Both the position numbers and the translations under genes were made by a program. From SAR202 cluster bacterium (GTDB lineage Bacteria > Chloroflexota > Dehalococcoidia > Lucifugimonadales > JASMAO01): a DNA stretch of 13,344 nucleotides. The notes beneath the pieces are model-generated. The model made no database searches. It saw only the letters and a list, made by a program, of their open reading frames with translations, and had not been told where the DNA came from. Numbering within the stretch: position 1 is the first letter of the stretch; each line of letters opens with the position of its first letter. Below, one piece after another: positions 6,705 through 13,344 of the stretch. The DNA is taken from the NCBI GenBank assembly GCA_030754315.1, contig JASMAO010000206.1, positions 1-13,344 on the forward strand, read 5' to 3'.

Positions 6705-6866
6705 GTCGCGGGTCCAGAATTGGCTACAACAAAGAAAAAAATGGCACTCAAACCACTCACGACAGGGCTACTTGTTTTTGAAGCGTGTGAGCATTTTGTT
6801 GATCCTACGTTGTTATTTCATGCATAGATACCACATGGATTTCTGGCTACAATTGGATGTTGTACT

Positions 6867-8120
6867 TTGACCGAAGATTCCCAGGGCGTTCCTGATCTAA
6901 CGAAGGGTCGCAATAAGGTTGCCGGTACCATCGTTGTTGCCCACGCTGTCAAGCACGTCTATGGTTCTGGCCAATCGTCCCTTATTATGCCAGAGATATC
7001 TATCGACCTTGAGTTGACCCGGTCCCAATTCGGATTTCTCAATACAGCAAGTGCAGTGGCTTGGTGGTCCTCCACGATGATCTCTGGCTACCTAGGCGAC
7101 AGATTTAGTAACCGCGCTGGATTGATGCTTGCTATATCGCTCTGCTTAATGGGTGTTTCACTATTCTTGGCAGGGTTGGCGCCGAATTACACCACTATGT
7201 TGGGGGTCATGTTTCTGGTTGGAATCGGTCCGTCGATGTTCCATCCCCCTGCGATAGGTGAACTTTCTCGTAGATTTCCTGACAGAAGAGGCTTTGCGGT
7301 GTCCCTGCACGGGATGGCAGCGAATGTGGGAGAGGTATTAGGCCCACTTACTGTGGCTGGGTTCTTAACAGTCATGATTTGGCGGGATCTGCTCAAGGCA
7401 GGGCTCGTTCCTGCACTACTCGTGGCTCTTGTGGTTTGGATAATGATGCCCTCCAGAAAAGCCGATTTGCAGACGGAGGTGACATCCGTAAGAAAGTATT
7501 TCTTGTCGCTCGTTGGTCTTCTTCACAACCGTATGCTTCTTTTGCTTATTGCAGCTACCGCAATCCGTAGTATGGGTGAGGGTGGGGTAGGGGCATTCCT
7601 TACCCTGTATATGAGAGATGAGCTGAAATATTCGGTTACAGCAGTGGCTGTGTTTTTGTCTGCTGCCCAGGTTGCCGGGATAGTGTCTCAACCGCTAATG
7701 GGATATTTGTCCGATAAGGTGGGCCGTAAGCCTGTACTCGTGGTCGGCACAGGTCTCATGATGTTGTCCGCGTTTGCAATGAGTGTCGCTAAAACAAATA
7801 TACAACTGTTTCCTATTGTGTTGGTTAGAGGTGCCTTGTCGTTTTCGTTACACCACATCTTCGTAGCTGCCGCATTGGACGCCGCTCGAGGAGTGGCACA
7901 GTCGACTGTTGTGTCATTAATATACGGAGCCGGTTTTTTGGGCACCGTTTCTCCATATATAGCAGGTCGTATTTCTGACGCGTATGGAATCCCAAGTGCC
8001 TTTGTTTATAGCGGCGTAGTTATGATTATACCTACCATCATGCTGGCGGTTGCCCGCTTTCCAAAATCAGGTGATGCGTTCGATACTGAAGCTGAGCAGG
8101 CTAACACACGAGTTACATGA
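6867..8120 (+). CDS. MFS transporter, first of a tandem paralogous pair
   Basis: A 417-residue, 12-helix major facilitator with motif A after helix 2 (GYLGDRFSNRAGLML, about residues 73-87) and again after helix 8 (GYLSDKVGRKP). Other marked features are HAVKHVY in helix 1, the MFHPPAIGELSRRFPDRRG segment and RGFAVSLHG, which recall the FHP...RG-x-A-x-S region of Fsr-like carriers. Substrate is unknown. The start is uncertain: TTG at 6867 has no clear ribosome site, no upstream ATG is in frame after the TAG at 6825-6827, and the conserved part only begins around residue 15. It follows thiD on the same strand after 268 bases, so a link to thiamine uptake is possible but unsupported, since no TPP riboswitch precedes it. 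Its neighbour is roughly half identical by eye along the whole length, which indicates gene duplication. Confidence 0.88.
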   Translation: MTEDSQGVPDLTKGRNKVAGTIVVAHAVKHVYGSGQSSLIMPEISIDLELTRSQFGFLNTASAVAWWSSTMISGYLGDRFSNRAGLMLAISLCLMGVSLFLAGLAPNYTTMLGVMFLVGIGPSMFHPPAIGELSRRFPDRRGFAVSLHGMAANVGEVLGPLTVAGFLTVMIWRDLLKAGLVPALLVALVVWIMMPSRKADLQTEVTSVRKYFLSLVGLLHNRMLLLLIAATAIRSMGEGGVGAFLTLYMRDELKYSVTAVAVFLSAAQVAGIVSQPLMGYLSDKVGRKPVLVVGTGLMMLSAFAMSVAKTNIQLFPIVLVRGALSFSLHHIFVAAALDAARGVAQSTVVSLIYGAGFLGTVSPYIAGRISDAYGIPSAFVYSGVVMIIPTIMLAVARFPKSGDAFDTEAEQANTRVT

Positions 8121-8198
8121 GTAGCCACGTCAGTTCCGCTATCCTGTTTCCCGTTCGGGGGATTTTGCCATTTCAGTGAAGTTTACCGACTAGAATTG

Positions 8199-9425
8199 AT
8201 GGCTGCTTTGAGTAAACCCAACGGAACCATTACTTTCAAGGCACGCCGCGTTCAACTCGCGGTTGCAGTTGTTTTTGGCCATGCTATCAAACATATTTAC
8301 GTTTCTGGTCTGCGGACGATTGTCATGCCGGAGATCAAAATTGGATTGAGCCTGAATGCTTCCGAATTTGGTTCCCTTGCGACTGCGCGATCCCTCACCG
8401 GGGGGGTAACTACTCTGGTGGCCGGTTATTTGGGAGACAGGTTTAGTCACAAGGCACCGCTAATGCTCGGCCTCTCTCTAGGGCTAATGGGGTTTTTTTT
8501 GATGGCGGCGGGGTTTGCTCCTAATTTCTGGGTGTTGTTTGGTGTCATGTTCTTTGTGAGTGTCGGACCGGCGTTGTACCATCCACCAGCACTAAGTGCT
8601 CTGTCGAGACGATTCCCGGATAGTCGAGGATTTGCCGTATCCCTACATGGAACTGGAGGAATTGCCGGAGAGGTGATTGGGCCTGTATTTGTGGCTATGA
8701 TTCTGGGGTTCATGATGTGGAGAGATGTCCTGAAAGTCAGCCTGTTTCCAGCCGTCATCGCAGCGTTTTTTGTATGGGCAATGATGCGCACATCGACAGG
8801 TGACCATTCGGATGGCACCGTCTCATCGCTACGCGATTATTTTGGGTCATTGAGCAGACTATTACGTAATCATGCAATGCTTTTCCTCGTGATAGCGACC
8901 GCTTTGAACTCAGCGGGAAATAGCGCAGTTGGCGAATTCCTTCCGGTTTATCTACGAGAGGATTTGGATTTCAGCCCGACCCGTGTGGCCGTCTACCTAT
9001 CCCTTGCCAGAGTTGCAGGATTGGGTTTCCAACCGATAATGGGATTTTTTTCGGACCGGTTCTCTCGAAAGGCTATTCTCGTGCCTACTCTCGCTGCCAC
9101 TGCAGGGCTTTCGTTACTATTGCCTGTAGCGAGTTCTGGTGTGCCGTTGTTCTTGATAGTTGCGATAACAGGGGCATTTTCCTTTTCGATTCACCACATT
9201 TTTATCGCGGCGGCGCTTGATGTGGCGAGAGGAAAGGTTCAATCAACGGTGGTCTCATTGATTTATGGAGCTGGTCTATTGGCGACATTCTCGCCTTACG
9301 TTGCTGGCATAATCGCTGACCACTTTGATGATGTCCGAAGTGCGTTTTTATATGGGGGTTCAGTTATGATCATCCCGACGATAATGCTCGCATGGCTCAA
9401 ATTTCCCAAGAGAGGTGCTAGTTAG
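8199..9425 (+). CDS. MFS transporter, second of a tandem paralogous pair
   Basis: A 408-residue, 12-helix carrier that repeats the landmarks of the preceding gene: HAIKHIY in helix 1, IVMPEI, GYLGDRFSHKAPLML (motif A after helix 2), YHPPALSALSRRFPDSRG, RGFAVSLHG, MMWRDVLK, GFFSDRFSRKA (motif A after helix 8), FSIHHIFIAAALD and VMIIPTIMLA near the end. ATG at 8199 is taken as the start; an in-frame TTG lies directly before it at 8196, and neither has a convincing Shine-Dalgarno sequence. The gap to the first paralogue is only 78 bases with no terminator, so the two are probably one transcript. They could be separate carriers with diverged substrates or, less likely, a heterodimer. The gene ends in two in-frame TAG codons (9423-9428). 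Substrate is unknown. Confidence 0.9.
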   Translation: MAALSKPNGTITFKARRVQLAVAVVFGHAIKHIYVSGLRTIVMPEIKIGLSLNASEFGSLATARSLTGGVTTLVAGYLGDRFSHKAPLMLGLSLGLMGFFLMAAGFAPNFWVLFGVMFFVSVGPALYHPPALSALSRRFPDSRGFAVSLHGTGGIAGEVIGPVFVAMILGFMMWRDVLKVSLFPAVIAAFFVWAMMRTSTGDHSDGTVSSLRDYFGSLSRLLRNHAMLFLVIATALNSAGNSAVGEFLPVYLREDLDFSPTRVAVYLSLARVAGLGFQPIMGFFSDRFSRKAILVPTLAATAGLSLLLPVASSGVPLFLIVAITGAFSFSIHHIFIAAALDVARGKVQSTVVSLIYGAGLLATFSPYVAGIIADHFDDVRSAFLYGGSVMIIPTIMLAWLKFPKRGAS

Positions 9426-9552
9426 TAGGCAGAATTCATCACCGGCCAATACTTCCCGATATCAAACGGACTTAACAACGGATGCTTTTCCATCGACGAA
9501 CGAGAATTGTGGGAGCAGTATTTTTTTGACAAGGGATTACTGGAGGCAGTCT

Positions 9553-10302
9553 CTAGAAAGGGATGAAGGTCGTGTTGAAAACGAGATCCGACACTAGTGC
9601 CACACCGAATACTACGCTAATGGAGCCTGCCATAGTAGAGACTACACGGCTGGCCGTACCCAAGCCTCCCGCAAGAGCAAATGGTATGCCAAGCAAGACG
9701 GTAATCACGGCCATTGACAGTATCGTTCCAATACCGAAGAGGATAATGTAGCCAAGGCCAACCCAAAATGACGGCAGCGTCGGGAGTAGCAAGAGCATGA
9801 TAGCTGCGCTGCCGGCTAGGCCGTGTATCACACCTACGGCGTAAGACTTGATTCTGAAAACTGGCTTGCCAAAATGAAAGAAGCCATGTTGTGATTCGAC
9901 TTCCGGGCTGGCCGCGGGATCATGAGTGGCGTGGATGTGTACGTGAGGACCGTTGTCGTGGCTGTGCTCGTGGACGTGTAATCGTCCGCGTTTCAGATTC
10001 CAGAATACCTGTATGCCGAGCAATATCAGCATTACCCCTACGCCGAATTCAAACACTGGAGCGATGGATTCGTAGCTATCGATCAAGCTACGAAATGCCA
10101 GGATGATTACCCCAAGGATTAGTAATGGGGTAGTGTGGCCTAGTCCCCAAGAGCAGCCTATCCATATGCCACGCCAAATGCTGCGCGATTCGCCCGCTAT
10201 TATCGATACGGCAACAACGTGGTCTGCGTCGGTGGCATGCTTCAGTCCAAGCAGGAAGCCTAGAGTTAGTGCAGCCAGTGTAGTGCTGGGTTCTACATCC
10301 AT
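9553..10302 (-). CDS. NicO/UreH-type nickel/cobalt permease with His-rich loop
   Basis: A 249-residue membrane protein with about six helices. Helix 1 carries LKHATDADHVVAVSII (20-35), the His/Asp metal motif (H-x4-D-H type) of NiCoT/NicO carriers, followed by WGLGHTTPL (52-60). After helix 3 a hydrophilic loop at 109-128 holds eight His in 20 residues (LHVHEHSHDNGPHVHIHATH region), typical of a Ni/Co-buffering loop. The second half has VGVIHGLAGSAAIMLLL and LFGIGTILSMA, as in UreH-like members. Role inferred: transport of Ni2+ or Co2+ across the inner membrane; the direction (uptake or efflux) cannot be read from sequence. No urease, hydrogenase or cobalamin gene is in view to name the client. 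ATG at 10302 is the only sensible start, with AAAGG about 13 bases upstream. It ends tail to tail with the second MFS gene. Confidence 0.87.
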   Translation of the reverse strand: MDVEPSTTLAALTLGFLLGLKHATDADHVVAVSIIAGESRSIWRGIWIGCSWGLGHTTPLLILGVIILAFRSLIDSYESIAPVFEFGVGVMLILLGIQVFWNLKRGRLHVHEHSHDNGPHVHIHATHDPAASPEVESQHGFFHFGKPVFRIKSYAVGVIHGLAGSAAIMLLLLPTLPSFWVGLGYIILFGIGTILSMAVITVLLGIPFALAGGLGTASRVVSTMAGSISVVFGVALVSDLVFNTTFIPF

Positions 10303-10527
10303 TGCGGAACTGTTACCTTTGTTAATTGGATATTGTGGTAATTGTCACTTCAGTAATCCCAAGAAAGGATGTTTAAGGAGGACGTATTCCTTCTGGCGGA
10401 GGCGTCTAAATTGGGAGTCAAAGTTTGGAGTTATGATCTCTGAATTGTCCAATTTTTGTCAACTAACTTGGGGATTTGAAACCAATATCCATATAAGAAA
10501 TAGCCTACGTAGCTCGACACTTTAGTC

Positions 10528-10535
10528 AAAGGTGA
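10528..10535 (+). promoter_or_regulatory. Ribosome-binding site supporting the TTG start of rtcB
   Basis: AAAGGTGA lies four bases before TTG at 10540. The next Met in frame is inside the conserved LMPDAHLG motif, so this TTG is the only start giving a complete RtcB. Confidence 0.7.
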
Positions 10536-10539
10536 GAGC

Positions 10540-11748
10540 TTGGCTGATGTTACTATCGAGCAGAAGTTTTGGGGTATATGGGTGAATACGGTGGCAGATG
10601 TAAAAAATTGGGCGACTATTCTGGACAATGCTACTAGGAGACAGGCTGAGAAGCTATCGCGTGCGCCGGGCATTGCTGGACACGTGTCGTTGATGCCTGA
10701 CGCCCATCTAGGTAGAGGGGCTACGGTGGGGAGCGTTATACCTACAGAGTTAGGCACCATCATACCTGCCGCTGTCGGCGTAGATATAGGATGCGGGATG
10801 ATCGCCGTTAGGTTGAATAAAACCTGGGATGATTTTCCTGAGGATATGTCATACCTCGTGGAACTTTTTGGACAGTCCATTCCGGCTGGCGTAGGGCGAG
10901 AGCGCTTAGATTTGTTGGGCAAAGAGTTAGGTGGAGGGGTGGGCAAAAGAGTTGATGAATGGTTTAGAAGCAACCCCATTCCGGACCCGCGTGGCCTTGA
11001 CGTGCCACGTAGTAAACGTCAATTGGGCACCCTTGGATCGGGTAACCATTTCGTCGAAGTCTGTGTTGATGAAGAGCATCGAGTCTGGGTTGTACTTCAC
11101 TCAGGATCAAGAGGGATCGGAAATAACATCGCGACAATGTTCATAAAACGAGCAAAGGATGAGAGCACTGAGAAACTCGAGGACAATGATTTGTCGGGAT
11201 TACGTGGACGGTCCTTTGAGCAGTACATTGAGATGATGGAATGGGCTCAGTCTTATGCTTACATTAACCGTGAGTTTATGATGGATGCAGCTCTGGCCGA
11301 TATCATGTCTAGTGTGGACGATCTGCATGAAGAACAACGTATCAATTGTCACCATAACTTTGCGGCTAGAGAGGTCCACTTTAACAAAGAAGTGTGGCTA
11401 ACACGGAAAGGTGCCATTAAAGCCGATGTCGATGACATGGGGATAGTTCCAGGGTCGATGGGCACGGCCACATTTATCACCAAAGGTTTAGGGAATCTGG
11501 ATTCGTATAAGTCGAGCGCGCATGGTGCTGGTCGTCAATTTAGCAGGGGGGTTGCTAAGCGAACCTTCACAGTCGAGTCTCTTCGCAAGCATATGAAGGG
11601 CAAGGCATGGAACTTTAGAGACGCAAAAGCATTACTAGATGAGCATCCTGGAGCCTACAAGCCAATTGCTCAAATAATGGAGGATCAGAAGGATTTGACT
11701 ACCGTGGTGCACAAGCTGCACCAAATCGTAAACTATAAAGGAATGTAA
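10540..11748 (+). CDS. rtcB: RNA-splicing/repair ligase RtcB
   Basis: Joins RNA 2',3'-cyclic phosphate or 3'-phosphate ends to 5'-OH ends using GTP and Mn2+. The 402-residue protein aligns end to end with the E. coli-type enzyme (408 aa). Visible motifs: MPDAHLGRGATVGSVIPT (52-69), GVDIGCGM with metal ligands D82 and C85, LGSGNHFVEV with H170, VLHSGSRGIGN with H187, INCHHN (H271/H272), PGSMGTATFI, and SAHGAGRQFSR with H328, which by homology is the His that forms the guanylate adduct. All catalytic ligands are present. RtcA, archease and RtcR are not in the window, so it stands alone, unlike the E. coli rtcBA operon. It is divergent from the nickel permease, with a 237-base gap holding only a weak -10-like TATAAG (10492-10497). 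RNA repair rather than tRNA splicing is the likely role in a bacterium. Confidence 0.96.
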   Translation: MADVTIEQKFWGIWVNTVADVKNWATILDNATRRQAEKLSRAPGIAGHVSLMPDAHLGRGATVGSVIPTELGTIIPAAVGVDIGCGMIAVRLNKTWDDFPEDMSYLVELFGQSIPAGVGRERLDLLGKELGGGVGKRVDEWFRSNPIPDPRGLDVPRSKRQLGTLGSGNHFVEVCVDEEHRVWVVLHSGSRGIGNNIATMFIKRAKDESTEKLEDNDLSGLRGRSFEQYIEMMEWAQSYAYINREFMMDAALADIMSSVDDLHEEQRINCHHNFAAREVHFNKEVWLTRKGAIKADVDDMGIVPGSMGTATFITKGLGNLDSYKSSAHGAGRQFSRGVAKRTFTVESLRKHMKGKAWNFRDAKALLDEHPGAYKPIAQIMEDQKDLTTVVHKLHQIVNYKGM

Positions 11749-11794
11749 ATAGAGTCAGATACTGTAATTTTAGTAGGGTTGGGATGTCATCGGA

Positions 11795-12589
11795 TCAAGG
11801 CGCGATACGAACCCGTATCGCTTCCGTTCGTTTACAGATCTCCTGCACCCCAGGTAGGGGGACGCGGTCGATTTCGGGATCAAGATCAGGACTAAGATCC
11901 ACCGTGTCTGCAATGACTTTGTAATGGGTTTCTGTAGTTGGCTTAGCTGCGAATTTTAAGGCAACATAACGGCGTCCCGCGAATCCGTTGAATACTGAGT
12001 GGAACAGGCTTTGGTTAAAACATATTAAATCCCCAGGCATTGACTCGAAAGCGACAAAAGGCATATCGGGTCCCAAGACACCGTATGGCGTGGCCATCGG
12101 GTCCGAATTTCCCGCTTCGAGATGAATAGTTTCGAGCGGTTCCAATATCCTGTGGAACTCTGGTTGGTGTGATCCTGGTAATACCCGGAGCGCACCATTT
12201 TCGGCGGTGATAGGATCTAGGTACATGTTGATCTTCAGCCTAATATAGGCTAGCTCTTCATCTGCTTCGGAAGTTCTATCGGCGTGCCAGCCATGGGTAC
12301 TGTTAAGGGTTGCATGGCATTCTGAGCCGGCCCAAATGAACCCAGGGCCTATAAGATCTGCAACTATTTCTGCAATTGAATCGTTGACCAGTTTGGTAAT
12401 GGTAGTGCTTTGGCCTACAAAGGGAGAGATTACCTGATCCTCAGTCGCGAAAGGCCTCCCGTCCCGATTCTTTTCCAACATAGAGTCGACTTCTTCTGAG
12501 ATTTGCATAATTGTCTTTGTGAATATGGCCTGCTTTATGGATAAGAATCCGAACGTATCGAAGTGAGCCTTTTGGTCTGTCGTGAGCAT
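11795..12589 (-). CDS. PhyH (phytanoyl-CoA dioxygenase) family Fe(II)/2-oxoglutarate oxygenase
   Basis: A 264-residue cytoplasmic oxygenase expected to hydroxylate an organic substrate using O2, Fe(II) and 2-oxoglutarate. The facial triad is visible: WHADR (H102, D104) and SLFHSVFNG (H197), with the 2-oxoglutarate-binding Arg in GRRYVALKF (about 206). GALRVLPGSHQPEF is the usual PhyH segment, as is MPGDLICFN before the distal His. The frame opens at a TTG (12604), but a strong GGAGGTGG site lies five bases before ATG at 12589, which is chosen. Substrate cannot be read; members act on acyl-CoAs, phosphonates, ectoine, mitomycin-type products and others. It is transcribed alone from a near-consensus promoter and diverges from a methyltransferase gene. 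Tail-to-tail with rtcB, 46 bases apart. Confidence 0.92.
   Translation of the reverse strand: MLTTDQKAHFDTFGFLSIKQAIFTKTIMQISEEVDSMLEKNRDGRPFATEDQVISPFVGQSTTITKLVNDSIAEIVADLIGPGFIWAGSECHATLNSTHGWHADRTSEADEELAYIRLKINMYLDPITAENGALRVLPGSHQPEFHRILEPLETIHLEAGNSDPMATPYGVLGPDMPFVAFESMPGDLICFNQSLFHSVFNGFAGRRYVALKFAAKPTTETHYKVIADTVDLSPDLDPEIDRVPLPGVQEICKRTEAIRVRIAP
11802..11821. terminator. Perfect hairpin at the 3' end of the dioxygenase gene, possible shared transcription stop
   Basis: GCGATACG (11802-11809) and CGTATCGC (11814-11821) form a perfect 8-bp stem with a 4-base loop. It lies inside the last codons of the dioxygenase gene and 54 bases past the rtcB stop, between convergent genes. Neither strand has a proper T run after it, so it is at best a weak or factor-assisted stop; it may also protect the mRNA 3' end. 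Confidence 0.35.
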
Positions 12590-12594
12590 GAAAA

Positions 12595-12602
12595 CCACCT
12601 CC
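12595..12602 (-). promoter_or_regulatory. Strong Shine-Dalgarno site deciding the dioxygenase start
   Basis: On the minus strand GGAGGTGG lies five bases upstream of ATG at 12589. A start at the upstream TTG (12604) would place this site inside the coding sequence. Confidence 0.8.
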
Positions 12603-12646
12603 AAGCAATAACCGGTACAATCGAGAGCGTTTCAGGCTACGACTGA

Positions 12647-12674
12647 AGTATAATGGCCAGCCATTCTTTGTCAA
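12647..12674 (-). promoter_or_regulatory. Near-consensus sigma-70 promoter of the dioxygenase gene
   Basis: On the minus strand a perfect -35 TTGACA (12674-12669) is followed after 16 bases by TATACT (12652-12647, five of six matches). RNA would start near 12640, giving a leader of about 50 bases that contains the strong Shine-Dalgarno site. It is the best promoter seen in the window, suggesting strong or constitutive expression unless a repressor binds. No operator palindrome is seen. Confidence 0.72.
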
Positions 12675-12710
12675 TTAACTCGTGTCAACGGCTAGATAGT
12701 GAGTAAATAT

Positions 12711-13344
12711 ATGCCCAGGAATAAAGCTTCTGGAAACTGTGACGAATGGGATGTAAATCGGTACGAACGGAGTGGGGGATTCGTTTGGGAGTACGGCGAA
12801 GATGTGTTGTGTTTTCTTGATCCACACCCTGGTGAGCGGATCTTAGATTTGGGATGTGGAACAGGTCAGCTATCAGCTAAAATCGAATCTTACGGAGCCG
12901 ACGTTCTAGCGATAGATTCATCCATCTCAATGATCACACAAGCTCGGAAGAATTACCCGGAGATAACGTTTGCCGTAATTGACGCTACCGAAATGAATTT
13001 GGGTCCTGAATTTGACGCGGTGTTTTCAAATGCTGCATTACATTGGATAAATAGGCCCTCTGTTGTGGTTGCTAATGTCTGGAGAGCCCTTATGCCGAAT
13101 GGCCGTTTCGTTGCCGAATTTGGTGGTGCAGGCAACATTAGGTCTATAGTTGATGCTATCCAACGAGCTCGAGAAAAGGTTGGCGCCTCAGTTTTCATCG
13201 GTAACCCTTGGTATTTTCCGACCGTAGAGGAATATACCTCTGTCCTTGAAAAAGAAGGATTCTCAATGATCGATGCATGTCTATTTGAGCGTCAGACTCC
13301 CTTTGATGGGGGTGAAGATGGTATGAGGAATTGGCTTGAATTAT
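12711..13344 (+). CDS. Class I SAM-dependent methyltransferase, 3' end cut by window
   Basis: An open frame runs from ATG 12711 off the window end (211 complete codons and one base). It has the Rossmann-type SAM-binding motif I RILDLGCGTGQLS (about 43-55), the acidic end of strand 2 (VLAIDSS, 65-71), an Asp after strand 3 (VIDATEM), FDAVFSNAALHWI (101-113) and ALMPNGRFVAEFGG (126-139). The SNAALHW pattern resembles trans-aconitate methyltransferase-like and UbiE-like small-molecule methyltransferases of about 250 aa, so most of the protein is present. The substrate is unknown. An in-frame GTG at 12699 is a possible alternative start, adding four residues; neither has a clear Shine-Dalgarno site. 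It diverges from the dioxygenase; an oxygenase/methyltransferase pair could share a pathway, but that is speculation. Confidence 0.87.
   Translation, partial: MPRNKASGNCDEWDVNRYERSGGFVWEYGEDVLCFLDPHPGERILDLGCGTGQLSAKIESYGADVLAIDSSISMITQARKNYPEITFAVIDATEMNLGPEFDAVFSNAALHWINRPSVVVANVWRALMPNGRFVAEFGGAGNIRSIVDAIQRAREKVGASVFIGNPWYFPTVEEYTSVLEKEGFSMIDACLFERQTPFDGGEDGMRNWLEL

Noticed and set aside
10369..10443. 24-codon frame (MFKEDVFLLAEASKLG...) upstream of rtcB.
   Set aside because: Too short, the AAAGG abuts the ATG with no spacing, and there is no recognisable family.
10103..10525. 140-residue + strand frame containing a CGNCHFSNPKKGC-like Cys pattern.
   Set aside because: Its first half is antisense to the well-supported nickel permease and the rest has no own start or ribosome site. 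The Cys-rich piece looks accidental.
1..13344. CRISPR arrays, insertion sequences, phage genes, tRNA or rRNA genes.
   Set aside because: No regularly spaced repeats, terminal inverted repeats with a transposase, cloverleaf or conserved rRNA segments were seen on either strand by eye.

Overview
The window looks like a stretch of free-living bacterial chromosome with moderate GC. Genes are short, closely spaced and on both strands, starts include ATG, GTG and TTG, and there are no mobile elements, CRISPR arrays or RNA genes. A pyrophosphate-type phosphofructokinase, a PhyH-family dioxygenase, several small-molecule carriers and a vitamin-precursor salvage locus would fit an uncultivated marine heterotroph. 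A SAR202-like Chloroflexota is my guess, but no marker gene here settles it.

Layout. Positions 1-156 hold a 51-residue membrane-protein ORF, followed on the + strand by a PfkA-family kinase with PPi-type residues (176-1357) and a half-length EamA/DMT carrier (1487-1903). A weak hairpin at 2008-2036 lies before a two-gene minus-strand operon: rsmG (start most likely 3795, not the longer 3894) and a flippase-like membrane protein (2060-3073), which overlap by ATGA.

The centre is a thiamine-precursor module on the + strand. A TPP riboswitch (about 3911-4013) is followed by a strong intrinsic terminator (4041-4066). A 7-bp pairing between the aptamer's P5 strand and the terminator's 5' arm gives a readable ON/OFF switch. 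It controls a sodium:solute symporter (4126-5607), followed by thiD (5780-6598). The inferred job is uptake of HMP or a related thiamine breakdown product and its phosphorylation for TPP synthesis, shut off when TPP is plentiful. Two tandem paralogous MFS carriers of unknown substrate follow (6867-8120 and 8199-9425).

The last third holds a NicO/UreH-type nickel/cobalt permease with a His-rich loop (minus, 9553-10302), a divergent RtcB RNA ligase (10540-11748), a PhyH-family Fe(II)/2-oxoglutarate dioxygenase (minus, 11795-12589) behind a near-consensus sigma-70 promoter, and a divergent SAM-dependent methyltransferase cut off by the window end (12711-13344).

Nothing here is a wholly unknown system. 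The best leads are the riboswitch-controlled symporter plus thiD, the legible antiterminator, an oddity in the riboswitch's P1/promoter region, and the duplicated MFS pair. No stretch over 300 bases lacks a gene; the longest gaps (6599-6866 and 10303-10539) hold only weak promoter-like sequence and short unsupported ORFs.
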